NCBI GenBank assembly: GCA_947305445.1
Contig: CAMZDU010000027.1
Span: forward strand, 1 to 9,080
Source of the DNA: an uncultured Selenomonadales bacterium
GTDB lineage: Bacteria > Bacillota > Negativicutes > Selenomonadales > Selenomonadaceae
Direction: 5' to 3'
Length of the DNA: 9,080 bases
Shown: piece by piece, positions 1 through 5,090 of the stretch
Position numbering within the stretch: the first letter of the stretch is position 1
Layout of the letters: every line of letters begins with the position of its first letter
Made by a program: the position numbers and the translations under genes
Notes under the pieces: model-generated
Told to the model about the DNA's origin: nothing
Database searches by the model: none
What the model saw: the letters and a program-made list of their open reading frames with translations, nothing else

Positions 1-33
1 GAAGAGGTTCGGAAATTTGTCAAGGAGAATTGA
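1..33 (+). CDS. 3' end of an Rpn/PD-(D/E)XK nuclease-family gene (partial)
   Basis: The window opens inside a reading frame encoding EEVRKFVKEN followed by TGA at 31-33. The same ten residues and stop recur at 461-493, where they end a longer tail typical of Rpn-family proteins (recombination-promoting nuclease/putative transposase, PD-(D/E)XK fold). I infer that the full-length Rpn-family gene lies upstream and only its last ten codons are visible. These C-termini usually carry a charged coiled region and then a short helix-turn-helix-like segment ending in E-E-V-R-K. Function cannot be read from ten codons; the call rests on the second copy. Confidence 0.6.
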   Translation, partial: EEVRKFVKEN

Positions 34-118
34 TGACGTTAGCGGGGGTAGCATTTGGATAAATTTTTGCAGGAAGCGAATCACTTTGACGAACGCGATA
101 TTGCTTGACGAGCGCGAC
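1..118 (+). repeat. Direct repeat, copy A (118 bp visible)
   Basis: Bases 1-118 match 461-578 with three differences by my alignment (positions 56, 57 and 75 against 516, 517 and 535), an offset of 460 bp. The repeat spans the end of the Rpn-type gene, a 52-nt spacer, a ribosome site and the first 11 codons of the uxaA-like small subunit. Identity stops sharply at 118/578. The left end is cut by the window, so the true repeat is probably longer. Confidence 0.93.
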
Positions 119-493
119 GAGGGCTTGAACAATTATTGCATCTTCGTCAATCACGTTCGACAATCCACGGCGGCGGGGCTCGATCTCAATCACGCGATAG
201 CTGCGGCGTTCGATTATTGTATGGCGCAAGGTGTTATGGTTGAATATCTTTTGGAACACAAAAAGGAGTTGGCGAGTATGTTGGCATTGGAATACGACGC
301 CGAACTGGACAAGCAAGCTTGGATAGAGTATGGCGAGGCGAGAGGTCGCGCTGAAGGTCGCGCTGAAGGTCGCGCTGAAGAAAAAATATTCTTGTTGGAA
401 AATTTACTGACGACGAATTTGCCGCTTAAAGAAATTGCTCGCGTTGTCGGATTGACCGAAGAAGAGGTTCGGAAATTTGTCAAGGAGAATTGA
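86..493 (+). pseudogene. Rpn-family C-terminal fragment fused in frame to a duplicated uxaA-like start
   Basis: From TTG at 86 the frame encodes MTNAILLDERD, identical to the start of the intact SAF-domain gene at 546. At codon 12 (base 119) it switches in frame to the C-terminal part of an Rpn/PD-(D/E)XK family protein: a helical stretch with LNNYCIFVNHVR, then LALEYDAELDKQAW, three GRAE repeats, and a tail ending EEVRKFVKEN. The N-terminal nuclease domain with its catalytic D/E-x-K residues is absent, so no nuclease activity is expected. The duplicated ribosome site reads AGGAAG at 71-76 instead of AGGAGG, so expression is probably weaker. A 135-aa chimera could still be made. I read it as debris of a tandem duplication and not as a designed fusion. 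The Rpn family assignment rests on recognition of the tail style and is moderately sure. Confidence 0.72.
344..379 (+). repeat. Three perfect 12-bp tandem repeats encoding GRAE
   Basis: The unit GGTCGCGCTGAA occurs three times without change at 344-355, 356-367 and 368-379. Each encodes Gly-Arg-Ala-Glu in the Rpn-type tail, preceded by a degenerate E-A-R. Charged tetrapeptide repeats of this kind are common between the nuclease domain and the C-terminal segment of Rpn-family proteins and probably vary in number by replication slippage. Confidence 0.9.
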
Positions 494-578
494 TGACGTT
501 AGCGGGGGTAGCATTGAGATAAATTTTTGCAGGAGGCGAATCACTTTGACGAACGCGATATTGCTTGACGAGCGCGAC
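461..578 (+). repeat. Direct repeat, copy B (118 bp)
   Basis: This is the second copy of the segment at 1-118, covering the Rpn-type C-terminus and stop (461-493), the spacer, the AGGAGG ribosome site and codons 1-11 of the intact uxaA-like small subunit. It differs from copy A at 516, 517 and 535. The last change gives this copy the stronger ribosome site. Confidence 0.93.
531..536 (+). promoter_or_regulatory. Ribosome binding site deciding the TTG start at 546
   Basis: AGGAGG lies 9 nt before TTG at 546 and is the only good Shine-Dalgarno sequence near the start of the SAF-domain gene. No ATG or GTG exists at a suitable place, and the longer frame from 477 would begin inside the Rpn-type tail without a ribosome site. 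The start of homology to the SAF family agrees with 546. Confidence 0.8.
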
Positions 579-830
579 AACGTTGCGACTTGCACCGCTC
601 CCGCGCACACGGGTGACACGATTAAAATCCTCGGCGGCAACGAAATTGTCTGCGTCGAGGACATTCCCTGTTGGCACAAAGTCGCGCTCCGACCGATTGG
701 CGTGGGCGAAAAAATTTTTAAGTACGGCGAAATTATCGGTGAGGCGTCGGCTGACATTGCGGCGGGCGCGTGGGTCTCGCACGAAAATATTTTCAGCGTG
801 CCGCGTGATTATGTCGCCGAATTCATTTGA
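546..830 (+). CDS. UxaA-family dehydratase/lyase, small SAF-domain subunit
   Basis: A 94-aa protein made of one SAF domain, as at the N-terminus of altronate dehydratase (UxaA) and galactarate dehydratase or as the separate small subunit of two-part members such as (R)-sulfolactate sulfo-lyase SuyA. Visible family features are the HKVAL segment near residue 46, IFKYGEIIGEA near 58-68, and ADIAAGAWVSHENI near 70-83. Most relatives have V-H-x-H-N at the last motif; here the first histidine is Ser (VSHEN). The start is TTG 546 with AGGAGG 9 nt upstream. The stop TGA (828-830) is 9 nt before the large-subunit ATG, so the two are surely co-translated and should form one enzyme. Whether the substrate is altronate, sulfolactate or another hydroxy acid cannot be told from this sequence. 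Confidence 0.85.
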   Translation: MTNAILLDERDNVATCTAPAHTGDTIKILGGNEIVCVEDIPCWHKVALRPIGVGEKIFKYGEIIGEASADIAAGAWVSHENIFSVPRDYVAEFI

Positions 831-839
831 GGTGAGCTT

Positions 840-2000
840 ATGAACTTTTTCGGATACAAACGTGCGGACGGTCGAGCGGGCATTCGCAACCACGTGCTGA
901 TTTTGCCGACGTGCGCTTGCGGCAGTGAGTCGGCGCGAATTGTTGCAAGTCAAGTGCGCGGCGCAGTCAACATAATTTTTAACACGGGTTGTTCGGACGT
1001 TCAAGCCAATACCGATATGTCGCAAAAAATTTTGACGGGCTTTGCGTGCAATCCGAACGTCTTCGGCGTGGTGATTATCGGGCTCGGTTGCGAGACCGTT
1101 CCTCATGCCAAACTCCGCGAAAAAATTCAGTCCATGACGGCTAAGCCCGTCGTGTCGTTTGGCATACAGGAGGAAGGCGGCACGCTCAAGACGATTGCTA
1201 AAGCCGTGCGTGCGGCGCGTGAACTCGTCGCGGAGGCCGGTCTTCAGCAGAAAGAGCTTTGCGACATCTCGGAACTGTTGCTCGGCATTGAGTGCGGCGG
1301 CTCGGACGCGACATCGGGTATCGCCTCAAATCCCGCCGTCGGCTCCCTAAGCGACAAGCTAGTCGACCTGGGAGCGTCCACTCTGATGAGCGAGTCAATC
1401 GAGTGGATTGGCGGAGAACATGTTTTGGCTAAGCGTGCGGCCTCGCCCGAACTTCACAACCGAATCATCAAAATTTGTGCGGATTACGAGACGCACCTTA
1501 AAGCGGCCGGTCAAGATTGTCGTGCAGGTCAACCTACCCCCGGCAACAAAGACGGCGGCTTGTCGACCATTGATGAAAAAAGTTTAGGCTGTATTCGTAA
1601 GGGCGGCACGCGTCCCATTGTCGAAGTCCTCAATCAAGCCGAACGACCGACTAAGCGCGGGGCAATCGTCATGGATACTGCCGGCTACGATATTTCGTCG
1701 GTCACGAGCATGGTCGCCGCCGGTTGCAACGCAATAATTTTCACAACCGGACGCGGCACGCCGACCGGCAACGCGATTGTTCCCGTGCTTAAAGTCACCG
1801 CCAACGCCAAAACTTTTTCGTGGATGGAAGATAACATCGACGTGGATTTGAGCGGAATAATTGCGGGCGAGCTGACGATTGCCGACGCGGGCGATTTGCT
1901 CCTGCAAAAAATTCACGACGTGTGCAACGGACGACTTACCAAGGCGGAGGCTTACGGCTTCTCGGATATCGCCGTTGATCATTTCTGCAGGTTCGTTTAA
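840..2000 (+). CDS. UxaA-family dehydratase/lyase, large catalytic subunit
   Basis: A 386-aa protein that matches the C-terminal catalytic part of altronate dehydratase (D-altronate to 2-keto-3-deoxygluconate plus water, iron-dependent) and its relatives galactarate dehydratase and SuyB. The N-terminus GYKRADGRAGIRNHVLILPT (5-24) is the family signature. Cysteines at 25, 27, 51 and 84 (GLGCE 81-85) and ECGGSD (151-156) are candidate metal or active-site residues. GGLSTIDEKSLGCIRKGGTR and a downstream MDTAGYD plus FTTGRGTPTGNAI segment complete the fold. Length is normal for a split member. GAGGTGAG at 829-836 is the ribosome site, with ATG at 840. No uronate or sulfonate genes lie nearby to settle the substrate. 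The pair could feed Entner-Doudoroff-type uronate breakdown or a sulfolactate route; UxaA family is firm, substrate is not. Confidence 0.88.
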   Translation: MNFFGYKRADGRAGIRNHVLILPTCACGSESARIVASQVRGAVNIIFNTGCSDVQANTDMSQKILTGFACNPNVFGVVIIGLGCETVPHAKLREKIQSMTAKPVVSFGIQEEGGTLKTIAKAVRAARELVAEAGLQQKELCDISELLLGIECGGSDATSGIASNPAVGSLSDKLVDLGASTLMSESIEWIGGEHVLAKRAASPELHNRIIKICADYETHLKAAGQDCRAGQPTPGNKDGGLSTIDEKSLGCIRKGGTRPIVEVLNQAERPTKRGAIVMDTAGYDISSVTSMVAAGCNAIIFTTGRGTPTGNAIVPVLKVTANAKTFSWMEDNIDVDLSGIIAGELTIADAGDLLLQKIHDVCNGRLTKAEAYGFSDIAVDHFCRFV

Positions 2001-2024
2001 AAAATTTTTGACGGACAAATTTTC

Positions 2025-2050
2025 CTGCCGACAAAAAATTAAGTTGGCAG
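2025..2050 (+). other. Hairpin between uxaA-like gene and cbiT
   Basis: CTGCCGAC (2025-2032) can pair with GTTGGCAG (2043-2050) as an 8-bp stem with one G-U pair and a 10-nt A/T loop. No run of T follows, so it is not a classic rho-independent terminator. It might stabilise the upstream message or be a processing site. It lies in the 89-nt gap between the two genes. Confidence 0.4.
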
Positions 2051-2089
2051 TCGACGCACTACAGTTTTCGCTATTGTCGAGGTGAACAC

Positions 2090-2650
2090 ATGATTGACGA
2101 CGAAAAATTCATTCGCGGCAACGTGCCCATGACTAAGCAGGAGATTCGGATTTTGACGCTGGCGAAGGCGCAGCTCCGTTCCGATTCCGTTGTCGTCGAC
2201 GTGGGCGCGGGCACCGGCTCAATTACGATTGAAGCGGCACTGCTTGCTCCGCACGGAAAAATTTTTGCTGTCGAACGCAAGGCGGAGGCAGTCGAACTCA
2301 TAAAACACAACGTCGAAAAATTTTCTGTCGACAACGTGGAGATAATTTGCGCTCAAGCTCCCGACGGCTTGAAGGACTTGCCCGCACTCGACGCGGCGAT
2401 TATCGGCGGTAGCGGCGGACATCTTGACGAGATACTCGACGTGCTCGACGGCAAGCTTAAAGTCGGTGGACAAGTTGTCATCAACGCAATCACGATTCAA
2501 ACTACAGCGGCGGCTCTCGACTGTTTAAAAACTCGCGGTTGGAGCTACGACGCCTGCACGGTGCAAATAACTCGTCTGGAGCGCGTCGGCCGTTACGACT
2601 TGGCTAAGGCGTTGAATCCCGTCACAATCATCGCCGCCGAGAAGAATTGA
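2090..2650 (+). CDS. cbiT: CbiT, cobalt-precorrin-6B C15-methyltransferase (decarboxylating)
   Basis: A 186-aa class I SAM-dependent methyltransferase of the CbiT type, which methylates C15 and removes the C12 acetate carboxyl in anaerobic cobalamin synthesis. The diagnostic N-terminal FIRGNVPMTK lies at residues 7-16, the SAM-binding glycine loop VVDVGAGTGS at 35-44, the acidic residue of the second motif in AVERK at 60-64, and the CbiT-typical IIGGSGGHL at 104-112. Length fits stand-alone CbiT, not a CbiE-CbiT or CobL fusion. The start is ATG 2090 with GAGGTG at 2079-2084. It follows the UxaA-family gene by 89 nt without a visible promoter and is followed by a new promoter, so it may be the last gene of that transcript. 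No other corrin-ring genes are in the window, though a corrinoid-type binding protein is encoded at the far right. Confidence 0.93.
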   Translation: MIDDEKFIRGNVPMTKQEIRILTLAKAQLRSDSVVVDVGAGTGSITIEAALLAPHGKIFAVERKAEAVELIKHNVEKFSVDNVEIICAQAPDGLKDLPALDAAIIGGSGGHLDEILDVLDGKLKVGGQVVINAITIQTTAAALDCLKTRGWSYDACTVQITRLERVGRYDLAKALNPVTIIAAEKN

Positions 2651-2687
2651 TTCGCCGTTGTTGTCGCAAAAACTTTTGGCGCGTCAC

Positions 2688-2716
2688 TTGTAGCTTGCCG
2701 CATAACTTGTTATAAT
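2688..2716 (+). promoter_or_regulatory. Sigma-A type promoter with extended -10
   Basis: A perfect TATAAT at 2711-2716 is preceded by TGT, giving an extended -10 (TGTTATAAT, 2708-2716). TTGTAG at 2688-2693 serves as a modest -35 with an exact 17-bp spacer. Transcription should start near 2723, about 30 nt before the ATG of the 91-aa gene. Confidence 0.75.
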
Positions 2717-2752
2717 CGCCGCGTGCCCAAAATTTTGAAAGGAGTTTTATTT

Positions 2753-3028
2753 ATGGCCAAACCCGGCAAAGCTTATATCTTTTTCAACTGCGACGCCGAC
2801 AAAAACGAAGCGTCCATGAATATTTTCTACAACAGTGCCGTTTACAAAGACACGAAGACTTCACGCAAAAATCTCTGGAAAAAAGTCAAAGAGGAGTACG
2901 GCGCGGAACGCATTCAAATTCCCACCGACAAATTGTCCGAGGTCGAATTTGCGATAACTGAAGGCGACCCGGTCTCCGCCGGCGAATTTATCCAGTTCGG
3001 TGCGATTCGTGCGATTGATTGCTATTGA
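2753..3028 (+). CDS. Conserved small protein of unknown function (91 aa)
   Basis: A soluble 91-aa protein beginning MAKPGKAYIFFNCD. It has a short hydrophobic strand (AYIFFN), then NIFYNSAVYKDT, a basic helix RKNLWKKVKEEYG, an ERIQIPTDKLSEVEFAI stretch, and an end of GDPVSAGEFIQFGAIRAIDCY. No signal peptide or membrane segment is present. The style is that of a small conserved Negativicutes hypothetical protein, but I cannot assign a function. ATG 2753 has AAAGGAG at 2738-2744 with 8-nt spacing, about 30 nt from the predicted transcript start. A GTG 30 nt further up is in frame but would place this ribosome site inside the gene. The NYN/OST-HTH gene begins 19 nt after its stop, so the two form an operon. 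A partner role in RNA handling is only an inference from that pairing. Confidence 0.82.
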   Translation: MAKPGKAYIFFNCDADKNEASMNIFYNSAVYKDTKTSRKNLWKKVKEEYGAERIQIPTDKLSEVEFAITEGDPVSAGEFIQFGAIRAIDCY

Positions 3029-3047
3029 ACGACTTCGAGGTTCCGTA

Positions 3048-4892
3048 ATGCCAGCAAAAAAAATCGCGCTCTTCATCGACGCAGACAACATCTCCGCAAG
3101 ATTCGGCAAACAGATTATTGATATGCTCGAAAGTCGCGGCGAAATTTTTATCAGACGCATTTACGGCAACTGGGAGAAAACTCCGTTGCACGGCTGGAAC
3201 GAATGCATCTGGAAATTTTCTCTGCGTGCCGTGCTCCACGACAGCAAAGCGGAAATTTTCGCGCTCGTCACCAACGACAGCGACTTCACGCCGCTGGTAA
3301 TTCGTCTGCGCGAAGGCGGCATGAATATTATCGGTTTGGGAAACGCCAACGCCTCCAACGCCTTCCGCGCCGCCTGCAACGAATTTGTCGACTTAGATGC
3401 GTTGACGACCGTAAAAACCGTCAAACCCGCCGGAACGTCGTCCAAAGTCGAGAAAAAAATTTCTCCGCCGCCTGAGCCTGTGAAAAAAATTCCCGCCGCG
3501 CAGAAAAATTCGCCCGTGCAGTTGTCGCTGTTCGACGACAACAAAGTCATCGCGCTCCCTTCGGAAAATTCCGTGCCGAAGAAAATTTTAAGTTCAAAGG
3601 TCGTGCCCATAACCAAGCGCGAACCCTTCGACGCACGCCGCAAGTTGCAGACTCTCCATGATATTTTGCACGAGACGGCGGCACTTCACGCGGACAAAAA
3701 CGGCTTCGTGCAACTGTATTTTGCGGGACAATGTATCCGTGAAAAAAATCTTCGTTACGGCGTGAAAAATTTCGGCTACGGTCATTTGCGCGACTTCGTG
3801 GCAGACTTCCCCGACCTGTACGAGCTGATTCACCGCGACGACGAAAATGTTTTCTGTTATCGTTGCCGCGTGAATGAAGCCGACGACGAGCGGCTAAGTC
3901 AACTGCATGACATTTTGCGTGTGACGGCTCAGCTTCTCGGCGACGACAAAGGATTTGCTCCGCTGTGCCGTGCGGGCGACAATATCCGCAACAAAAAACT
4001 CGACTTCGGGCTGAAAGATTTCGGCTACGGCTCGCTAAACAAATTCGTGGCGGCCTTCCCCGAAATGTACGAAGTTATTCAGCGCGACAACGAAAATGTT
4101 TTCTACTACCGTTGCCGCGTGAACGATTCGCGGCAAGCCGACGACAAGCAGCTAAGTCAACTGCATGATATTTTGCGCGAGGCGGTCGCGCTTCATGCCG
4201 ACGACAACGGCTTTGCAAATCTATGCTCCGTCGGTGCTTACGTCACAAAACGGCGGCTCGGCTTCGGCGTGAAAAATTTCGGCTACAGTTCGTTGAAAAA
4301 ATTCGTCGCCGATTTTCCCGACTTGTACGAATTGCAAAGGGACGACACTAAAACTTTTTTGCGTTGCCGCGTGAACAGAACGGAAAATTCCACGCTCGAC
4401 AGCTTCGAGCAACTGCATGAAATTTTGCGCGAGGCGGCGAAGTCTCATGCCGACGACGACGGCTTCGTCAACATTTTGTACACAGTCGATTTTATCGCGC
4501 AAAAAAATCTTGTCGGCGTCTTAAAAGATCTCTGCTACAACAAATTGACAAAGTTCGTATCCAACTTTAACGACCGCTATGAAGTTCGCGGGGAGAGTGG
4601 CAACAATTTTTTCTATCGTTGCCGCGTGAACGATTCGCGACAAACCGACGACGAGCGGCTGAGTCAACTGCATGAAATTTTGCGCGAGGCGGCGAAGTCT
4701 CATGCCGACGATAACGGTTTTTCCACGCTCAACTGTGCCGGACAAGAGCTTAAGCGCAAACATCTCGGTTTCGGCATAAAAGATTTCGGCTACGGTCATT
4801 TGCGCGAATTCGTATCCGACTTCCCCGACCTGTACGAAACGATTCCCGACGGTCAACAGTTGCGCTACCGTTGCCGACAGTCGAAAAAATAG
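3048..4892 (+). CDS. NYN (PIN-like) domain protein with five OST-HTH/LOTUS-like repeats
   Basis: A 614-aa protein in three parts. Residues 4-115 look like an NYN domain (LabA/limkain-b1 type, PIN-like ribonuclease fold): ALFIDADNIS at 7-16, RRIYGNW at 36-42, ALVTNDSDFTPL at 72-83 and an EFVDLD end. Acidic residues D11, D13, D77 and D79 are kept. The stretch of about 25-35 residues that usually lies between the W-x-x strand and the last motif, carrying a further Asp, is missing in frame near residue 62-67. Residues 116-196 are a Pro/Lys-rich linker. Residues 197-614 hold five 78-86-aa units resembling OST-HTH/LOTUS winged-helix RNA-binding domains (LHDILRE..., NGF.NL, FGYGHLRDFV, DFPDLYE). The start is ATG 3048 with CGAGG 7 nt upstream; a frame from 3000 overlaps the previous gene and lacks a ribosome site. 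It probably acts on RNA in the cytoplasm; catalysis is doubtful. Confidence 0.85.
   Translation: MPAKKIALFIDADNISARFGKQIIDMLESRGEIFIRRIYGNWEKTPLHGWNECIWKFSLRAVLHDSKAEIFALVTNDSDFTPLVIRLREGGMNIIGLGNANASNAFRAACNEFVDLDALTTVKTVKPAGTSSKVEKKISPPPEPVKKIPAAQKNSPVQLSLFDDNKVIALPSENSVPKKILSSKVVPITKREPFDARRKLQTLHDILHETAALHADKNGFVQLYFAGQCIREKNLRYGVKNFGYGHLRDFVADFPDLYELIHRDDENVFCYRCRVNEADDERLSQLHDILRVTAQLLGDDKGFAPLCRAGDNIRNKKLDFGLKDFGYGSLNKFVAAFPEMYEVIQRDNENVFYYRCRVNDSRQADDKQLSQLHDILREAVALHADDNGFANLCSVGAYVTKRRLGFGVKNFGYSSLKKFVADFPDLYELQRDDTKTFLRCRVNRTENSTLDSFEQLHEILREAAKSHADDDGFVNILYTVDFIAQKNLVGVLKDLCYNKLTKFVSNFNDRYEVRGESGNNFFYRCRVNDSRQTDDERLSQLHEILREAAKSHADDNGFSTLNCAGQELKRKHLGFGIKDFGYGHLREFVSDFPDLYETIPDGQQLRYRCRQSKK
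3636..4889 (+). repeat. Five tandem ~255-bp repeats encoding OST-HTH-like units
   Basis: Units start at about 3636, 3891, 4149, 4401 and 4656 (residues 197, 282, 368, 452, 537), spaced 252-258 bp. Each protein unit runs L-H-D/E-I-L, a helix, a D-x-G-F turn, a variable helix, F-G-Y-x-x-L, F-P-D-L-Y-E, and closes with Y-R-C-R-V-N. Unit 4 is the most diverged (LKDLCYNKLTKFV; NFNDRYEV). DNA stays almost identical in patches: the 5' part of units 4 and 5 (CAACTGCATGAAATTTTGCG onward, about 50 bp), the junctions 2/3 and 4/5, and the 3' parts of units 1 and 5. This mosaic points to recent unit duplication or gene conversion. Confidence 0.9.
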
Positions 4893-4905
4893 TTTAAGTT
4901 GTTTA

Positions 4906-4934
4906 TGGACAAACGGCGCGGTGTCGTGTATAAT
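4906..4934 (+). promoter_or_regulatory. Sigma-A type promoter for the PTS operon
   Basis: TGGACA at 4906-4911 (five of six consensus bases) and a perfect TATAAT at 4929-4934 are separated by exactly 17 bp. Transcription should begin near 4941, giving a leader of about 150 nt before the EIICB start. This is the best promoter in the window and fits strong expression of a sugar PTS. Confidence 0.82.
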
Positions 4935-4945
4935 TCTGAAAATAT

Positions 4946-4990
4946 CTTGCAAGGAGGAGGCTAAATTCTGTGGCGTCCTCCTTTTGCAAG
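4946..4990 (+). promoter_or_regulatory. Leader hairpin enclosing a ribosome binding site
   Basis: CTTGCAAGGAGGA (4946-4958) pairs with TCCTCCTTTTGCAAG (4976-4990) as a 13-bp stem with a two-base bulge and a 17-nt loop. The 5' arm contains AAGGAGGAGG, an unusually strong Shine-Dalgarno sequence, so folding would hide it. No U-tract follows, so it is not a plain terminator. It starts within a few nucleotides of the predicted transcript start. I see no match to the ribonucleic antiterminator sites bound by LicT/GlcT-type regulators. Confidence 0.6.
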
Positions 4991-5005
4991 CAAGGGGCGG
5001 TTTAA
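4970..5005 (+). CDS. Candidate leader peptide (11 aa)
   Basis: GTG at 4970 lies 9 nt after AAGGAGGAGG (4951-4960) and opens a short frame encoding MASSFCKQGAV, ending TAA at 5003-5005. The start and first codons are in the loop and 3' arm of the hairpin at 4946-4990, so translating it would open that stem. No permease codons overlap it. The strong ribosome site without any other gene behind it is the main argument; the peptide has no recognisable motif. It could also be chance, with the purine run serving only as a stem arm. Confidence 0.35.
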   Translation: MASSFCKQGAV

Positions 5006-5090
5006 TCCCGACTCCAAAAATAAAAATATATCGGAAGGAGCAGCTTGTTTCACTCGCAGAATTTTTTTATTCACGTAAGGAGGTTTTAAC

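Noticed and set aside
477..545. Longer start for the SAF-domain gene at 477
   Set aside because: It would start inside the Rpn-type tail with no ribosome site; AGGAGG and family homology point to TTG 546.
480..1106. Minus-strand open frame of 208 codons over the uxaA-like genes
   Set aside because: It is antisense to two well-supported genes and has the skewed Arg/Asn/Val composition of a shadow frame.
2651..2687. Terminator after cbiT
   Set aside because: Only weak CGCC/GGCG pairing is possible and no T-run follows.
2723..2752. GTG start 30 nt upstream for the 91-aa gene
   Set aside because: It coincides with the predicted transcription start and would put the real AAAGGAG ribosome site inside the gene.
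3000..3047. Upstream start of the NYN gene overlapping the 91-aa gene
   Set aside because: There is no ribosome site, and the extra 16 residues precede the normal start of the NYN strand; ATG 3048 fits better.
3636..4889. CRISPR-like array
   Set aside because: The repeats are about 255 bp, coding, in frame and diverged; they are protein domain repeats.
4946..5030. LicT/GlcT-type antiterminator site or intrinsic attenuator in the PTS leader
   Set aside because: I see no match to the known antiterminator RNA pattern and no U-tract after the hairpin.
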